A stretch of DNA of 64,000 bases from Serratia rhizosphaerae. Its GTDB lineage: Bacteria > Pseudomonadota > Gammaproteobacteria > Enterobacterales > Enterobacteriaceae. The stretch's first letter is position 1. The number at the start of each line of letters is the position of its first letter. Both the position numbers and the translations under genes were made by a program. The notes under the pieces are model-generated. The model saw only the letters and a list, made by a program, of their open reading frames with translations. It was not told the DNA's origin and did no database searches. This document shows, in pieces, positions 35,361-44,279 of this stretch. Location of the stretch: positions 3,100,001 to 3,164,000 of the forward strand of contig NZ_CP041764.1 of the NCBI RefSeq assembly GCF_009817885.1. Reading direction: 5' to 3'.

Positions 35361-36026
35361 TTACGGCTGCTGTAAGCCTTTACTCTGCAACAGCGTCGAA
35401 ATGCCTTTGTTATAGCCCAGCTCCAGGCTTTCGCGGCTGGTCGCCGTAACGTCCAGATCGCGCAGACGCCCGTCCTGAATGCCATATACCCAGCCGTGAA
35501 TCATCACTTTCTGGCCGCGCTGCCAGGCGGACTGCATGATGGTGGAGTGGCCCAGGTTATGCACCTGCTCGATCACGTTGATTTCGCAAAGGGCGTTGAG
35601 ACACTCTTCCTTTTCGAGTTTTTCCAGTTGCGGGCTATGCTTGTACCACAGATCGCGGATATGCAGCAGCCAGTTGTTGATCAGCCCCAGTTCCGGGTTT
35701 TCGACCGCCGCCTGCACGCCGCCGCAGCCCAGGTGGCCGCAGATGATGATATGTTCGACCTGCAGGACGTCAACGGCGTACTGCACCACTGACAGACAGT
35801 TCAGATCGGTGTGTATCACCAGGTTGGCCACATTGCGATGCACGAACAGTTCTCCCGGCTCCATCCCGGTCAGACGTTCGGCAGGCACGCGGCTGTCGGA
35901 ACAGCCAATCCACAGAAAACGCGGTTTTTGCGCCTGCGCCAGACGTTCAAAGAATTCGGGGTCTTCCTGGTTGATGTTAGAGGACCACGCTTGGTTGTTG
36001 GCAATTAGCCTTTCGATCTCTTTCAT
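35361..36026 (-). CDS. can: Beta-class carbonic anhydrase Can
   Basis: 221 residues, against 220 in E. coli Can. It hydrates CO2 to bicarbonate for biosynthesis. Zinc ligands C42 and D44 in GCSDSRVPAE, then H98 and C101 in IICGHLGCGGV. The ATG at 36026 gives the conserved MKEIERLIANNQAWS start; the frame reaches 17 codons further without support. It is convergent with hpt and divergent from yadG, as in E. coli. Confidence 0.97.
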   Translation of the reverse strand: MKEIERLIANNQAWSSNINQEDPEFFERLAQAQKPRFLWIGCSDSRVPAERLTGMEPGELFVHRNVANLVIHTDLNCLSVVQYAVDVLQVEHIIICGHLGCGGVQAAVENPELGLINNWLLHIRDLWYKHSPQLEKLEKEECLNALCEINVIEQVHNLGHSTIMQSAWQRGQKVMIHGWVYGIQDGRLRDLDVTATSRESLELGYNKGISTLLQSKGLQQP

Positions 36027-36216
36027 GGAGGTTATGCACCTGTAATGAACACTTTGCGTTTGAGTAATATAGGACAAGCGTCACAGTTTTGAAATCGGAA
36101 CAGTGGCGTTAACCGCACGGATTCAACTCGGCAGGCGCGCCGTTGATGGTAAGATCAGAGAAATTATTCAATAACATCAGTCTCGAAGACATGGTCATAG
36201 GGTACCCTTATCGCTT

Positions 36217-37140
36217 ATGAATTATGCACTGGAATTAACACAGTTGACCAAGACCTACGCCGGCGGGGTCAAGGCATTGCGCGGTGTCGACCTTCGTGTC
36301 GAAGCCGGTGATTTCTATGCCTTGCTGGGGCCGAACGGCGCGGGGAAATCCACCACAATCGGCATCATCAGCTCGCTGGTGAACAAAACCTCCGGCAAGG
36401 TGCAGGTGTTTGGTTACGACACTGACAAAGACATCGTCAACGCCAAACGCCAGCTGGGGCTGGTGCCGCAGGAATTCAACTTCAACCCGTTTGAAACCGT
36501 GATGCAGATTGTGGTCAATCAGGCGGGCTATTACGGCGTGACGCGGCGCGATGCGCTGTCGCGCGCGGAAAAATACCTGACGCAGCTGGACCTGTGGGAA
36601 AAACGCAACGAGCGGGCGCGCATGCTGTCCGGCGGGATGAAACGCCGCCTGATGATCGCCCGTGCGCTGATGCATCAGCCCAAGCTGCTGATCCTCGATG
36701 AGCCGACCGCCGGGGTGGATATTGAACTGCGCCGCTCCATGTGGGGCTTCCTGAAAGACCTCAATGCGCAGGGCACCACCATCATTCTGACGACCCACTA
36801 TCTGGAAGAGGCAGAGATGCTGTGCCGCAATATCGGCATTATCCAGAACGGCGAGCTGGTGGAGAACACCTCGATGAAAGGGCTGCTGGCGAAGCTGAAG
36901 TCGGAGACCTTTATCCTCGATCTGGCGGCGAAAAGCCCGCTGCCGGCGCTGGACGGCTATCACAGCCGCCTGGTCGACACCTCGACGCTGGAAGTGGAAG
37001 TAATGCGCGAACAGGGGCTGAACGGGCTGTTCAGCCAACTGAGCGCGCAGGGCGTACAGGTGCTGAGCATGCGCAACAAGGCCAACCGGCTGGAAGAGCT
37101 GTTTGTCACCCTGGTTAATGGTAATGGAGAAAAAGCATGA
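36217..37140 (+). CDS. yadG: ABC-2 type exporter, ATP-binding protein YadG
   Basis: 307 residues, against 308 in E. coli. Walker A GPNGAGKSTT, signature LSGGMKRRL, Walker B LLILDEPTAGVD and the H-loop TTHYLEEAEML are complete. The C-terminal part after residue 230 is the extension common to ABC-2 exporters. It pairs with the membrane protein YadH, whose start overlaps its stop. The substrate is unknown. Confidence 0.95.
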   Translation: MNYALELTQLTKTYAGGVKALRGVDLRVEAGDFYALLGPNGAGKSTTIGIISSLVNKTSGKVQVFGYDTDKDIVNAKRQLGLVPQEFNFNPFETVMQIVVNQAGYYGVTRRDALSRAEKYLTQLDLWEKRNERARMLSGGMKRRLMIARALMHQPKLLILDEPTAGVDIELRRSMWGFLKDLNAQGTTIILTTHYLEEAEMLCRNIGIIQNGELVENTSMKGLLAKLKSETFILDLAAKSPLPALDGYHSRLVDTSTLEVEVMREQGLNGLFSQLSAQGVQVLSMRNKANRLEELFVTLVNGNGEKA

Positions 37141-37907
37141 CACGTTTGTACTGGGTGGCATTGCAGAGCATCTGGGCGAAAGAAGTGCACCGTTTTGCGC
37201 GCATCTGGGTGCAGACCCTGGTGCCGCCGGTAATCACCATGACGCTGTATTTTATCATCTTCGGTAATCTGATCGGTTCGCAAATCGGCAGTATGCATGG
37301 TTTCACCTACATGCAGTTTATCGTGCCCGGTCTGATTATGATGGCGGTGATCACCAACTCGTACGCCAACGTCGCCTCATCGTTCTTCAGCGCCAAATTC
37401 CAGCGCAATATCGAAGAGCTGCTGGTGGCGCCGGTGCCGACCCACGTGGTGATTGCCGGTTACGTCGGCGGCGGTGTGGCGCGCGGCATCTGCGTGGGCG
37501 TGCTGGTGACGGCAATCTCGCTGTTCTTCGTGCCGCTGCAGATCCACGCCTGGTGGGTGATTGCCGTCACGCTGCTGCTGACGGCGATCCTGTTTTCGCT
37601 GGGCGGCCTGCTTAATGCGGTCTTCGCCACCACCTTTGACGATATCAGCCTGATTCCGACCTTCGTGCTGACGCCGCTGACCTATCTGGGCGGGGTGTTC
37701 TACTCGCTGTCGCTGCTGCCGCCGTTCTGGCAGGCGGTGTCGAAGCTGAACCCGATCGTGTATATGATCAGCGGCTTCCGCTACGGCTTCCTCGGCGTGC
37801 ACGACGTGCCGCTGACGCTGACCATGGCGGTGCTGCTGGCGTTTATCGCGGTGTTCTACCTGCTGGCCTGGTATCTCATTGAGCGCGGCCGCGGTCTGCG
37901 CACCTGA
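37137..37907 (+). CDS. yadH: ABC-2 type exporter, membrane protein YadH
   Basis: 256 residues, equal to E. coli YadH. Six membrane helices, with the ABC-2 signature region near the end (VLTPLTYLGGVFYSLSLLPPFWQAVSKLNPIVYMISGFRYGFLG). The ATG overlaps yadG by 4 bases. It is followed by a stable hairpin. Confidence 0.95.
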   Translation: MTRLYWVALQSIWAKEVHRFARIWVQTLVPPVITMTLYFIIFGNLIGSQIGSMHGFTYMQFIVPGLIMMAVITNSYANVASSFFSAKFQRNIEELLVAPVPTHVVIAGYVGGGVARGICVGVLVTAISLFFVPLQIHAWWVIAVTLLLTAILFSLGGLLNAVFATTFDDISLIPTFVLTPLTYLGGVFYSLSLLPPFWQAVSKLNPIVYMISGFRYGFLGVHDVPLTLTMAVLLAFIAVFYLLAWYLIERGRGLRT

Positions 37908-37914
37908 TGTTTTC

Positions 37915-37946
37915 TCCCCTCCCGCATTGTTTACAGCGGGAGGGGA
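37915..37946 (+). terminator. Hairpin after yadH
   Basis: TCCCCTCCCGC and GCGGGAGGGGA form an 11-bp perfect stem with a 10-base loop, eight bases after yadH. Only a broken T tract follows (TGTTGCTTAT). Confidence 0.55.
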
Positions 37947-38043
37947 TGTTGCTTATCCCGCCTTTTTCTCCCCGCTGTAAATCATGCTATGCTGACGCAC
38001 CCCCGACTTCTGGTCATTACGCACGGTTAAGCAGAACACTCTC

Positions 38044-39327
38044 ATGCGGTTTCACATCAAAATAGCGGCCACGCTGGCTGGCGTGTTGACGTCGCTGCTG
38101 GCGCCTGCGGCGTCGGCCGGCCTGGTGTCGGCAGACAACGCGCTAAAATCCGGTTATATGGAAGCAAAACGCGACAGCGAAATCTATTCGCTGATTGGCG
38201 AACAGGTCATTCCGGTGGGAGAAGTGAAGGAAGGGCAGCTGGTGCAGGTCTTTCCGGCGGACGCGGAATATTATGAGCTGAAGTTCGGCCACGGCGTGGG
38301 GTTTATCGATAAGGATGACGTCGATCGCCTCAACAGGGCGCAGGCGGAAAAGGTGAAAGATCCGTTGGGTGAGCTGAACAAGCCGCTGACCAATCAGAAC
38401 CTGATTACCCATAAAGCAATCAACGTCTACACCGCAGCGGATAACAAAAGCGAAATCTTCGGCATTCTGGAAGAGAACCTGCGCTACCCGATTATCGGCC
38501 GGCTGAAGGATCGGTTGAATAACACCTGGTATGAAATCAATCTCGGCGACCGGCTCGGTTACGTCAGCGAGCTGGACTGTGAGGTCGATAACGGTATCCC
38601 GGTGCTGACCTACCACCACCTGCTGAAAAACGACGAGAATAAGCGTTTTCGGCATACCTCCACTACCACCTCGGACGTGGCCTTCAGCAATCAGATGACC
38701 TACCTGAAGCAGGCCGGTTATGACACCATTTCGCTCTATCAGCTGGAAGCCTATCTGAAGAACCGGATTAACCTGCCGGGCAAAGCGGTGGTGCTGACCT
38801 TTGACGACGGCCTGAAATCGGTATACCGCTATGCCTATCCGGTGCTGAAACAGTACGGCTTCCGCGCGACGGCGTTTATTATTTCGTCACGCATCAAGCG
38901 TCATCCGCAGAAGTGGAACCCGGACTCGCTGCAGTTTATGAGCATTTCAGAGCTGAAGCAGCTGCAGGATGTGTTTGATATCCAGTCGCATACCCACTTC
39001 CTGCACCGCATCGACGGCTATAAACGGCCGATCCTGCTGAGCCGCAGCCTGCACAATATCACGTTTGATTTTGAGCGCTCACGCCGCGCGCTGTCGCAGT
39101 TCAACCCGCATGTGCTGTACCTTTCCTACCCGTTCGGCGCCTATAACCAGAAGGCGGTGCAGGCTGCAGAAGACGCCGGCTTCCATCTGGCGGTGACGAC
39201 GGTGCAGGGAAAAGTAAAGCCGGGCGACAACCCGTATAAGCTGAAACGGCTGTATATTCTGCGCACCGATTCGCTCCAGACGATGGCGGACCGCATCGCC
39301 AATAAGCCGGGCACGGTGGTGCAGTAA
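38044..39327 (+). CDS. yadE: Polysaccharide deacetylase family protein YadE
   Basis: 427 residues, against about 409 in E. coli YadE. Signal peptide MRFHIKIAATLAGVLTSLLAPAASA. Residues 30-190 contain two SH3-like modules (KRDSEIYSLIGEQVIPVGEVKEGQLVQVF and KAINVYTAADNKSEIFGILEENLRYPIIGRL). A NodB domain follows, with VVLTFDDGLKSVYRYAYPVL (metal Asp) and IQSHTHFLH (metal His). It likely deacetylates an envelope polysaccharide in the periplasm; the substrate is unknown. It lies in the E. coli position before panD. Confidence 0.92.
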   Translation: MRFHIKIAATLAGVLTSLLAPAASAGLVSADNALKSGYMEAKRDSEIYSLIGEQVIPVGEVKEGQLVQVFPADAEYYELKFGHGVGFIDKDDVDRLNRAQAEKVKDPLGELNKPLTNQNLITHKAINVYTAADNKSEIFGILEENLRYPIIGRLKDRLNNTWYEINLGDRLGYVSELDCEVDNGIPVLTYHHLLKNDENKRFRHTSTTTSDVAFSNQMTYLKQAGYDTISLYQLEAYLKNRINLPGKAVVLTFDDGLKSVYRYAYPVLKQYGFRATAFIISSRIKRHPQKWNPDSLQFMSISELKQLQDVFDIQSHTHFLHRIDGYKRPILLSRSLHNITFDFERSRRALSQFNPHVLYLSYPFGAYNQKAVQAAEDAGFHLAVTTVQGKVKPGDNPYKLKRLYILRTDSLQTMADRIANKPGTVVQ

Positions 39328-39334
39328 CGCCGAT

Positions 39335-39363
39335 AAAAAAGGGGCTGAACCCGGTTCAGCCCC
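39335..39363 (-). terminator. Terminator of panD, probably bidirectional
   Basis: GGGGCTGAACC and GGTTCAGCCCC are perfect arms around one base, with a flanking A6 that becomes U6 on the reverse strand just after the stem. It lies 19 bases after the panD stop and 8 bases after yadE. Confidence 0.85.
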
Positions 39364-39382
39364 TCGTCATGTTTTCCGACCG

Positions 39383-39763
39383 TCAGGCAACCTGTACCGG
39401 CACCGCTTTTGCTTTGCGCTGCAGCTGGTTATCGCCCTCAAAGTAGGCGACTTTCGGGTGATGCTGGCGGGCATCGGCATCGCTCATCTGCACGTAAGAG
39501 CAGATAATCAGCAGATCGCCGACGCAGGCGCAGCGGGCCGCCGCGCCGTTGACGGAAATAATGCGCGAGCCGCGTTCGGCGGCGATGGCGTAGGTCGAAA
39601 AACGCTGACCGTTATCAACGTTATAAATATCGATAGCTTCATATTCCAGAATGCCGGCGGCATCCAGAAAATCCTGGTCGATGGCGCAGGAGCCTTCATA
39701 ATGCAGGTCTGCCTGGGTGACTTTTACCCGGTGCAGTTTGCCTTGCAGCATAGTACGTATCAT
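39383..39763 (-). CDS. panD: Aspartate 1-decarboxylase proenzyme PanD
   Basis: 126 residues, equal to E. coli PanD. It makes beta-alanine for pantothenate. Self-cleavage between Gly24 and Ser25 in HYEGSCAIDQDFL gives the pyruvoyl group. ATG 39763 gives MIRTMLQGKLHRVKVTQADL, the conserved start. In E. coli PanD needs PanZ for maturation; panZ is not in this window. Confidence 0.97.
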   Translation of the reverse strand: MIRTMLQGKLHRVKVTQADLHYEGSCAIDQDFLDAAGILEYEAIDIYNVDNGQRFSTYAIAAERGSRIISVNGAAARCACVGDLLIICSYVQMSDADARQHHPKVAYFEGDNQLQRKAKAVPVQVA

Positions 39764-39882
39764 AGCGTTACCTTTCACAGGCGTGAGTTAAGTTCCGACA
39801 GCGAACAGCAATATCGTCACCGATATCTCCGGCCTTGTCTACTTGGCTGCGGGGGAAATGGTGACGACTGTACAAAAAATGG

Positions 39883-40737
39883 TTACTCGGTCAGGTCGAC
39901 CTGCTGATTATCAATCAGCCGGGCCTTGCCCAGCCAGGCGGCCATCAGCACCACCGCGCGCCGGCTGTCGGTGCCGAGCGGCTGCAGGCTGTCGGCGTCG
40001 CGGATAAACAGCTCGTCCGGGGTGAAGCCGGCGTTGCGCAGTTGCTCGGCGGTCTGCGTCAGCAGTTCATCAATCTGCCGCTCGCCGTTGCCCAGCCGTT
40101 CGGCCAGCGCCTGCATGATGCGGCTGAGCTGCGGCGCCTTCTTGCGTTCGTCCGCCGTCAGATAACCGTTGCGCGAGCTGAGCGCCAGGCCGTCTTTGGC
40201 GCGCACGGTCGGCACGCCGACGATCTCGATGTCATAACCCATATCGGCCACCATTTTGCGAATCAGCGCCAGCTGCTGGTAGTCTTTCTCGCCGAAGCAG
40301 GCCAGATCCGGCTGCACCAGGTTGAACAGTTTGCTGACGATGGTCGACACGCCGCGGAAATGGCCGGGACGGCTGGCGCCCTCCAGCATTGCGGAAATGC
40401 CGGGGACTTCGACGAAGGTCTGCTCGCCCAACCCTTGCGGATAGACCTCCGCCGGCGCCGGCGCAAACACCAGATCGACGTTGTTGCGGGTCAGCTTCTC
40501 GCAGTCTTCCTGTAGGGTGCGCGGGTAGTTGGTCAGATCTTCCGGCCGGTCGAACTGCATCGGATTGACGAAGATGCTGACCACCACGATATCGCCGCGG
40601 GCGCGGGCCTCGTCGATCAGCGTCATATGACCGTCGTGCAGATTGCCCATGGTCGGCACCAGCGCGATGCGTTTTCCTTCCTGACGATAGCGGCGAATAT
40701 GCTGGCGCAGCAGCGGCAGGGTTTGAATAATTAACAT
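39883..40737 (-). CDS. panC: Pantothenate synthetase PanC
   Basis: 284 residues. It joins pantoate and beta-alanine with ATP. HIGH-type motif PTMGNLHDGHMTLI, SIFVNPMQFDRPEDL, GVSTIVSKLFNLVQPDLACFGEKDYQQL, and the KMSKS-like LALSSRNGYL. It follows panB by 29 bp and precedes panD by 119 bp, so panBC is one unit and panD may have its own promoter. Confidence 0.97.
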   Translation of the reverse strand: MLIIQTLPLLRQHIRRYRQEGKRIALVPTMGNLHDGHMTLIDEARARGDIVVVSIFVNPMQFDRPEDLTNYPRTLQEDCEKLTRNNVDLVFAPAPAEVYPQGLGEQTFVEVPGISAMLEGASRPGHFRGVSTIVSKLFNLVQPDLACFGEKDYQQLALIRKMVADMGYDIEIVGVPTVRAKDGLALSSRNGYLTADERKKAPQLSRIMQALAERLGNGERQIDELLTQTAEQLRNAGFTPDELFIRDADSLQPLGTDSRRAVVLMAAWLGKARLIDNQQVDLTE

Positions 40738-40766
40738 GTTGGCTCCCGGTTCAATAGGGCTGACGC

Positions 40767-41561
40767 TTAGTTAAATGAGTGTTCGGCCGCAGGATAAATA
40801 CCCTGTTCGACTTCCTGAATATATTGCTGCACCGCGCTGCGCAGATCGCCGCTTTGGGCGAGGAAGTTTTTGGCGAATTTCGGCGTATGGCCGCCGGTGA
40901 TGCCAAAGGCGTCGTGCATCACCAGAATCTGACCGTCGGTGCCGTTGCCCGCGCCGATGCCGATCACCGGAATAGACAGCATGGCGGTGATTTTACGCGC
41001 CAGCTCGGTCGGCACGCACTCCAGCACCAGCAGCTGAATGCCGGCCTGCTCCAGATTTCTGGCGTCTTCAATCAGCTGGTTGGCTGCCGCCTCATCGCGG
41101 CCCTGCACCTTGTAGCCGCCGAAGATATTGACCGACTGCGGGGTCAGCCCCAGGTGGCCGCACACCGGTACGGCGCGATCCACCAACATCTTCACCGTAT
41201 CGCACAGCCAGCTGCCGCCTTCGATTTTGATCATATTGGCGCCGGCGCGCATCACTTCCGCCGCGTTGGCGAAGGTCTGTTCCGGAGTGGCGTATCCCAT
41301 AAACGGCAGATCGGCCAGCAGCAGGCAGGCCGGCGCGCCGCGGCGTACCGCGCGGGTGTGATAGGCGATGTCGGCCACGGTGACCGGCAGCGTGGAGTCG
41401 TGTCCCTGCAGCGTCATGCCCAGTGAGTCGCCAACCAGCATGAGTTTGATACCCTGTTCTTCAAACAGTCTGGCGAAGCTGGCATCGTAGGCGGTCAGCG
41501 TCGCAAATTTGCGCTGCTCCTGTTTCCACTGGCGTAAGTGGGTCACGGTGGTGGGTTTCAT
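40767..41561 (-). CDS. panB: 3-methyl-2-oxobutanoate hydroxymethyltransferase PanB
   Basis: 264 residues, as in E. coli. First step of pantoate synthesis from 2-oxoisovalerate and methylene-tetrahydrofolate. Metal and substrate motifs: MLVGDSLGMTLQGHDSTLPVTV, IKIEGGSWLCDTV, VCGHLGLTPQSVNIFGGYKVQGR, LECVPTELARKIT. ATG 41561 has AGGAGAC upstream on its strand; a longer frame is not supported. It is divergent from qseB. Confidence 0.97.
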   Translation of the reverse strand: MKPTTVTHLRQWKQEQRKFATLTAYDASFARLFEEQGIKLMLVGDSLGMTLQGHDSTLPVTVADIAYHTRAVRRGAPACLLLADLPFMGYATPEQTFANAAEVMRAGANMIKIEGGSWLCDTVKMLVDRAVPVCGHLGLTPQSVNIFGGYKVQGRDEAAANQLIEDARNLEQAGIQLLVLECVPTELARKITAMLSIPVIGIGAGNGTDGQILVMHDAFGITGGHTPKFAKNFLAQSGDLRSAVQQYIQEVEQGIYPAAEHSFN

Positions 41562-41668
41562 CACAACGTCTCCTTGATAGCGCCGTGTGGCGTGCACCGG
41601 CGCTGACGGAAAAAAAGTGCAGTCATTCTACTGTAACCCTTCGGGGGTGGGTAGCGACGATAGTTATG

Positions 41669-41685
41669 GTTAAGATGTTCTTAAG
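41669..41685. promoter_or_regulatory. QseB/PmrA-type box upstream of qseBC
   Basis: GTTAAG-N5-CTTAAG is a direct repeat with the 11-bp period used by QseB and PmrA proteins. A -10-like TATGAT follows 5 bases later. Autoregulation of qseBC is the likely role. Confidence 0.6.
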
Positions 41686-41775
41686 AACCTTATGATGTAA
41701 TAAGTAAATATCTCTTTCCAGACGGCCCGGCGAGCGCTGAAAACATGGCCGCCTGCGGCGAACAAAAGGACGCGC

Positions 41776-42438
41776 ATGAGAATTCTGCTGATTGAAGACG
41801 ACAAGATTATCGGCGACGGCATCAAGGTCGGGCTGAGCCAGCTGGGTTTCACCCTCGACTGGTTTACCGACGGCAAGCTCGGCAGACAGGCGCTGGGCAG
41901 CGCGCCCTATGATGCGGTGATCCTCGATCTCAGCCTGCCGGGCATCGACGGCCTCGATCTGCTGCGCGAATGGCGTCAGGCCGGCGAGGACGTGCCGGTG
42001 CTGATCCTGACCGCGCGCGATGCGCTGTCGCAGCGGGTGGACGGTCTGCAGAGCGGCGCCGATGACTACCTGTGCAAGCCGTTTGCGCTGGCGGAGGTGG
42101 CGGCGCGCCTGCAGGCGCTGATTCGCCGGCGTCACGGCCAGCTGAGCGCGCAGCTGACGCACGGCCGGCTGGTGTTCGACACCGCCGCGCGCAGCGTCAC
42201 GCTGGACGGCGGGGTGGTGACGCTGACGCCGCGTGAACTGGCGGTGCTGGAGCTGTTCTTGCACAACAAGGGGCGGGTGCTGGCGCGGCCGCTGATTCAG
42301 GAAAAGCTGTACAGCTGGGACGATGAGGTGAGCAGCAACGCGGTTGAGGTGCATATTCACCACCTGCGCCGCAAGCTGGGCAACGGCTTTATCCGCACGG
42401 TGCACGGCGTGGGCTACACGCTGGGGGATGCCGGGTGA
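41776..42438 (+). CDS. qseB: Response regulator QseB (OmpR family)
   Basis: 220 residues, against 219 in E. coli QseB. Receiver domain with D51 as phosphorylation site (AVILDLSLPGIDGLDLL), acidic pair E7-D8-D9 and K at CKPFALAEVAARL. Winged-helix DNA-binding domain from about 125 (LTPRELAVLELFLHNKGRVLARPLIQEKLYSWDDEVSSNAVEVHIHHLRRKLG). It overlaps qseC by 4 bases. In E. coli qseBC lies elsewhere, so the place between panB and folK is a Serratia-type arrangement. A PmrA-like role is the alternative. Confidence 0.9.
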   Translation: MRILLIEDDKIIGDGIKVGLSQLGFTLDWFTDGKLGRQALGSAPYDAVILDLSLPGIDGLDLLREWRQAGEDVPVLILTARDALSQRVDGLQSGADDYLCKPFALAEVAARLQALIRRRHGQLSAQLTHGRLVFDTAARSVTLDGGVVTLTPRELAVLELFLHNKGRVLARPLIQEKLYSWDDEVSSNAVEVHIHHLRRKLGNGFIRTVHGVGYTLGDAG

Positions 42439-43784
42439 AACGTCTGAGCCTGCGGCTGCGTCTGATTATCCTGTTCAGCCTGCTGGCGCTGCTGACCTGG
42501 TGCGTCGCCAGCGCGGTGGCGTGGAACATCACGCGCGATAACCTGAATGAAGTGTTCGACACCCAGCAGATGCTGTTCGCCAAACGGCTGGCGACGGCCA
42601 ACCTCGGCGATATCCCGCGAGCCGCGAGTCTGCCGAAAACCAAAAAGCTGGTGCGCCACGGCAAGCGCGGCCAGCAGGATGACGATGCGCTGGCGTTCGC
42701 GATTTTCGACCGTCAGGGGCGCATGCTGCTGAACGACGGTGAGAACGGCAAGGACATCGAATTTGACGGCCAGACGGCAGGGTTCGTCGATGGCCGGCTG
42801 AAAGGTGATGACGACCGCTGGCGGCTGGTCTGGCTGACCAGCCCGGACGGCCGCCAACGCATCGCCGTCGGCCAGGAGATGGAGTATCGGCAGGATATGG
42901 CCTGGGCGCTGGTGACCGGGCAATTGACGCCGTGGCTGGCGACGCTGCCGCTGCTGATGCTGCTGATCGCCATTGTGGTCGGGCGCGAGCTGCGTCCGCT
43001 GCGCAGCGTGGCGCAGGAACTGCACCGCCGCGCGCCGGATGATGACGCGCCGCTCAGGGCGCACCGGGTGCCGAGCGAAGTACGCCCGCTGGTGGAGGCG
43101 CTTAACGCGCTGTTCGCCCGCATCAGCGCCATGCTGCAGCGCGAGCGGCGCTTTACCTCAGACGCGGCGCATGAGCTGCGCAGCCCGCTGGCGGCGCTGC
43201 GGGTGCAGACCGAGGTGGTGCAACTGGCCGGCGATAACGTCGAGGTGCGCGCGCACGCGCTGGAGAACTTGACCATCAGCATCGATCGCGCCACGCGGCT
43301 GGTGGACCAGCTGCTGACGCTGTCGCGGCTGGATGCGCTGCCGGATCTGCATCAGCAGGAGCGGGTTGACTGGCATCAGCTGGTGACGGCGACGCTGGCC
43401 GAACAGGAGCACGACGCTCATCGCGCGGGGATCGTGCTGCGTTATGAGGCGCAGGGAGCGCCGGCGCCGAGGCCGGGGCAGTCGCTGCTGCTGTCGCTGC
43501 TGGTGCGTAACCTGGTGGATAATGCGCTGCGCTATACGCCATCCGGCGGCACGGTGACCGTGACGTTAGAACAGCGCGTGCTGACGGTGGAGGATAACGG
43601 GCCGGGGGTGACGGATGAACATCTGGCGCGGCTGGGGGAACGTTTTTATCGTCCGCCGGGGCAGGAACAGACCGGCAGCGGGCTGGGGCTGTCGATTGTA
43701 CAGCGGATTGCGGCGCTGCATGGTTTGCGGGTCAGCTTTGCCAACCGGCAAAACGGGGGCTTTAAAGTGCGGGTGATGCTGTAG
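42435..43784 (+). CDS. qseC: Sensor histidine kinase QseC
   Basis: 449 residues, equal to E. coli QseC. It starts with GTG in a GTGA overlap with qseB. Two membrane helices (about 8-30 and 166-183) enclose a periplasmic domain. A HAMP-like linker follows, then the phospho-accepting H246 in DAAHELRSPLAALR. The ATPase domain shows N-box NLVDNALRYTPSGG and glycine boxes EDNGPGV and GSGLGLSIVQRI. E. coli QseC senses adrenaline and AI-3 type signals; the signal here is not known. It ends 6 bp from the convergent folK. Confidence 0.9.
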   Translation: MKRLSLRLRLIILFSLLALLTWCVASAVAWNITRDNLNEVFDTQQMLFAKRLATANLGDIPRAASLPKTKKLVRHGKRGQQDDDALAFAIFDRQGRMLLNDGENGKDIEFDGQTAGFVDGRLKGDDDRWRLVWLTSPDGRQRIAVGQEMEYRQDMAWALVTGQLTPWLATLPLLMLLIAIVVGRELRPLRSVAQELHRRAPDDDAPLRAHRVPSEVRPLVEALNALFARISAMLQRERRFTSDAAHELRSPLAALRVQTEVVQLAGDNVEVRAHALENLTISIDRATRLVDQLLTLSRLDALPDLHQQERVDWHQLVTATLAEQEHDAHRAGIVLRYEAQGAPAPRPGQSLLLSLLVRNLVDNALRYTPSGGTVTVTLEQRVLTVEDNGPGVTDEHLARLGERFYRPPGQEQTGSGLGLSIVQRIAALHGLRVSFANRQNGGFKVRVML

Positions 43785-43790
43785 CCGGCG

Positions 43791-44279
43791 TCAGGCCGAG
43801 TGCCACAGCGTCATGCCGTTCATCGGCACACGCTGCAGGCAGGCGGCCAGCGGCTCGCCGTCCGGCAGAATCAGGTCGGGGGCGATTTCCGCCAGCGGGT
43901 AGAGCATAAACTCGCGTTCTTTCAGGCCATAATGCGGCACCGTCAGGCGCTCGCTGTCAATCACGCTGTCGCCGTACAGCAGCATATCGAGGTCGAGCGT
44001 ACGCGGCCCCCAGCGCTCATCCTTGCGCACCCGCCCCTGGTTGCGCTCAATCTCCTGCGTGTGATCGAGCAGCTGTTCGGCGGGCAGCAGCGTATCCAGC
44101 GCCGCCACGGCGTTGAGAAAGTCCGGCTGGTTCTGCGGCCCCAGCGGTTTGGTGCGATAGAACGATGAACAGGCGATCAGCCGGCTGCGCGGGAGATGCT
44201 CCAGCGCCTCCAGCGCGGCGTGAACCTGTTGCAGCGGCTGCGCCAGGTTGCTGCCCAGCGCGATATAAACGCGGATCAT
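43791..44279 (-). CDS. folK: HPPK (6-hydroxymethyl-7,8-dihydropterin pyrophosphokinase) FolK
   Basis: 162 residues. It transfers pyrophosphate from ATP to the pterin in folate synthesis. Motifs: YIALGSNLAQPLQQV, SSFYRTKPLGPQNQPDFLNAV, RWGPRTLDLDMLLYG with the two magnesium Asp residues, and LTVPHYGLKEREFMLYPL. The ATG shares one base with the pcnB stop (TAATG), so translation is coupled. Confidence 0.97.
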   Translation of the reverse strand: MIRVYIALGSNLAQPLQQVHAALEALEHLPRSRLIACSSFYRTKPLGPQNQPDFLNAVAALDTLLPAEQLLDHTQEIERNQGRVRKDERWGPRTLDLDMLLYGDSVIDSERLTVPHYGLKEREFMLYPLAEIAPDLILPDGEPLAACLQRVPMNGMTLWHSA

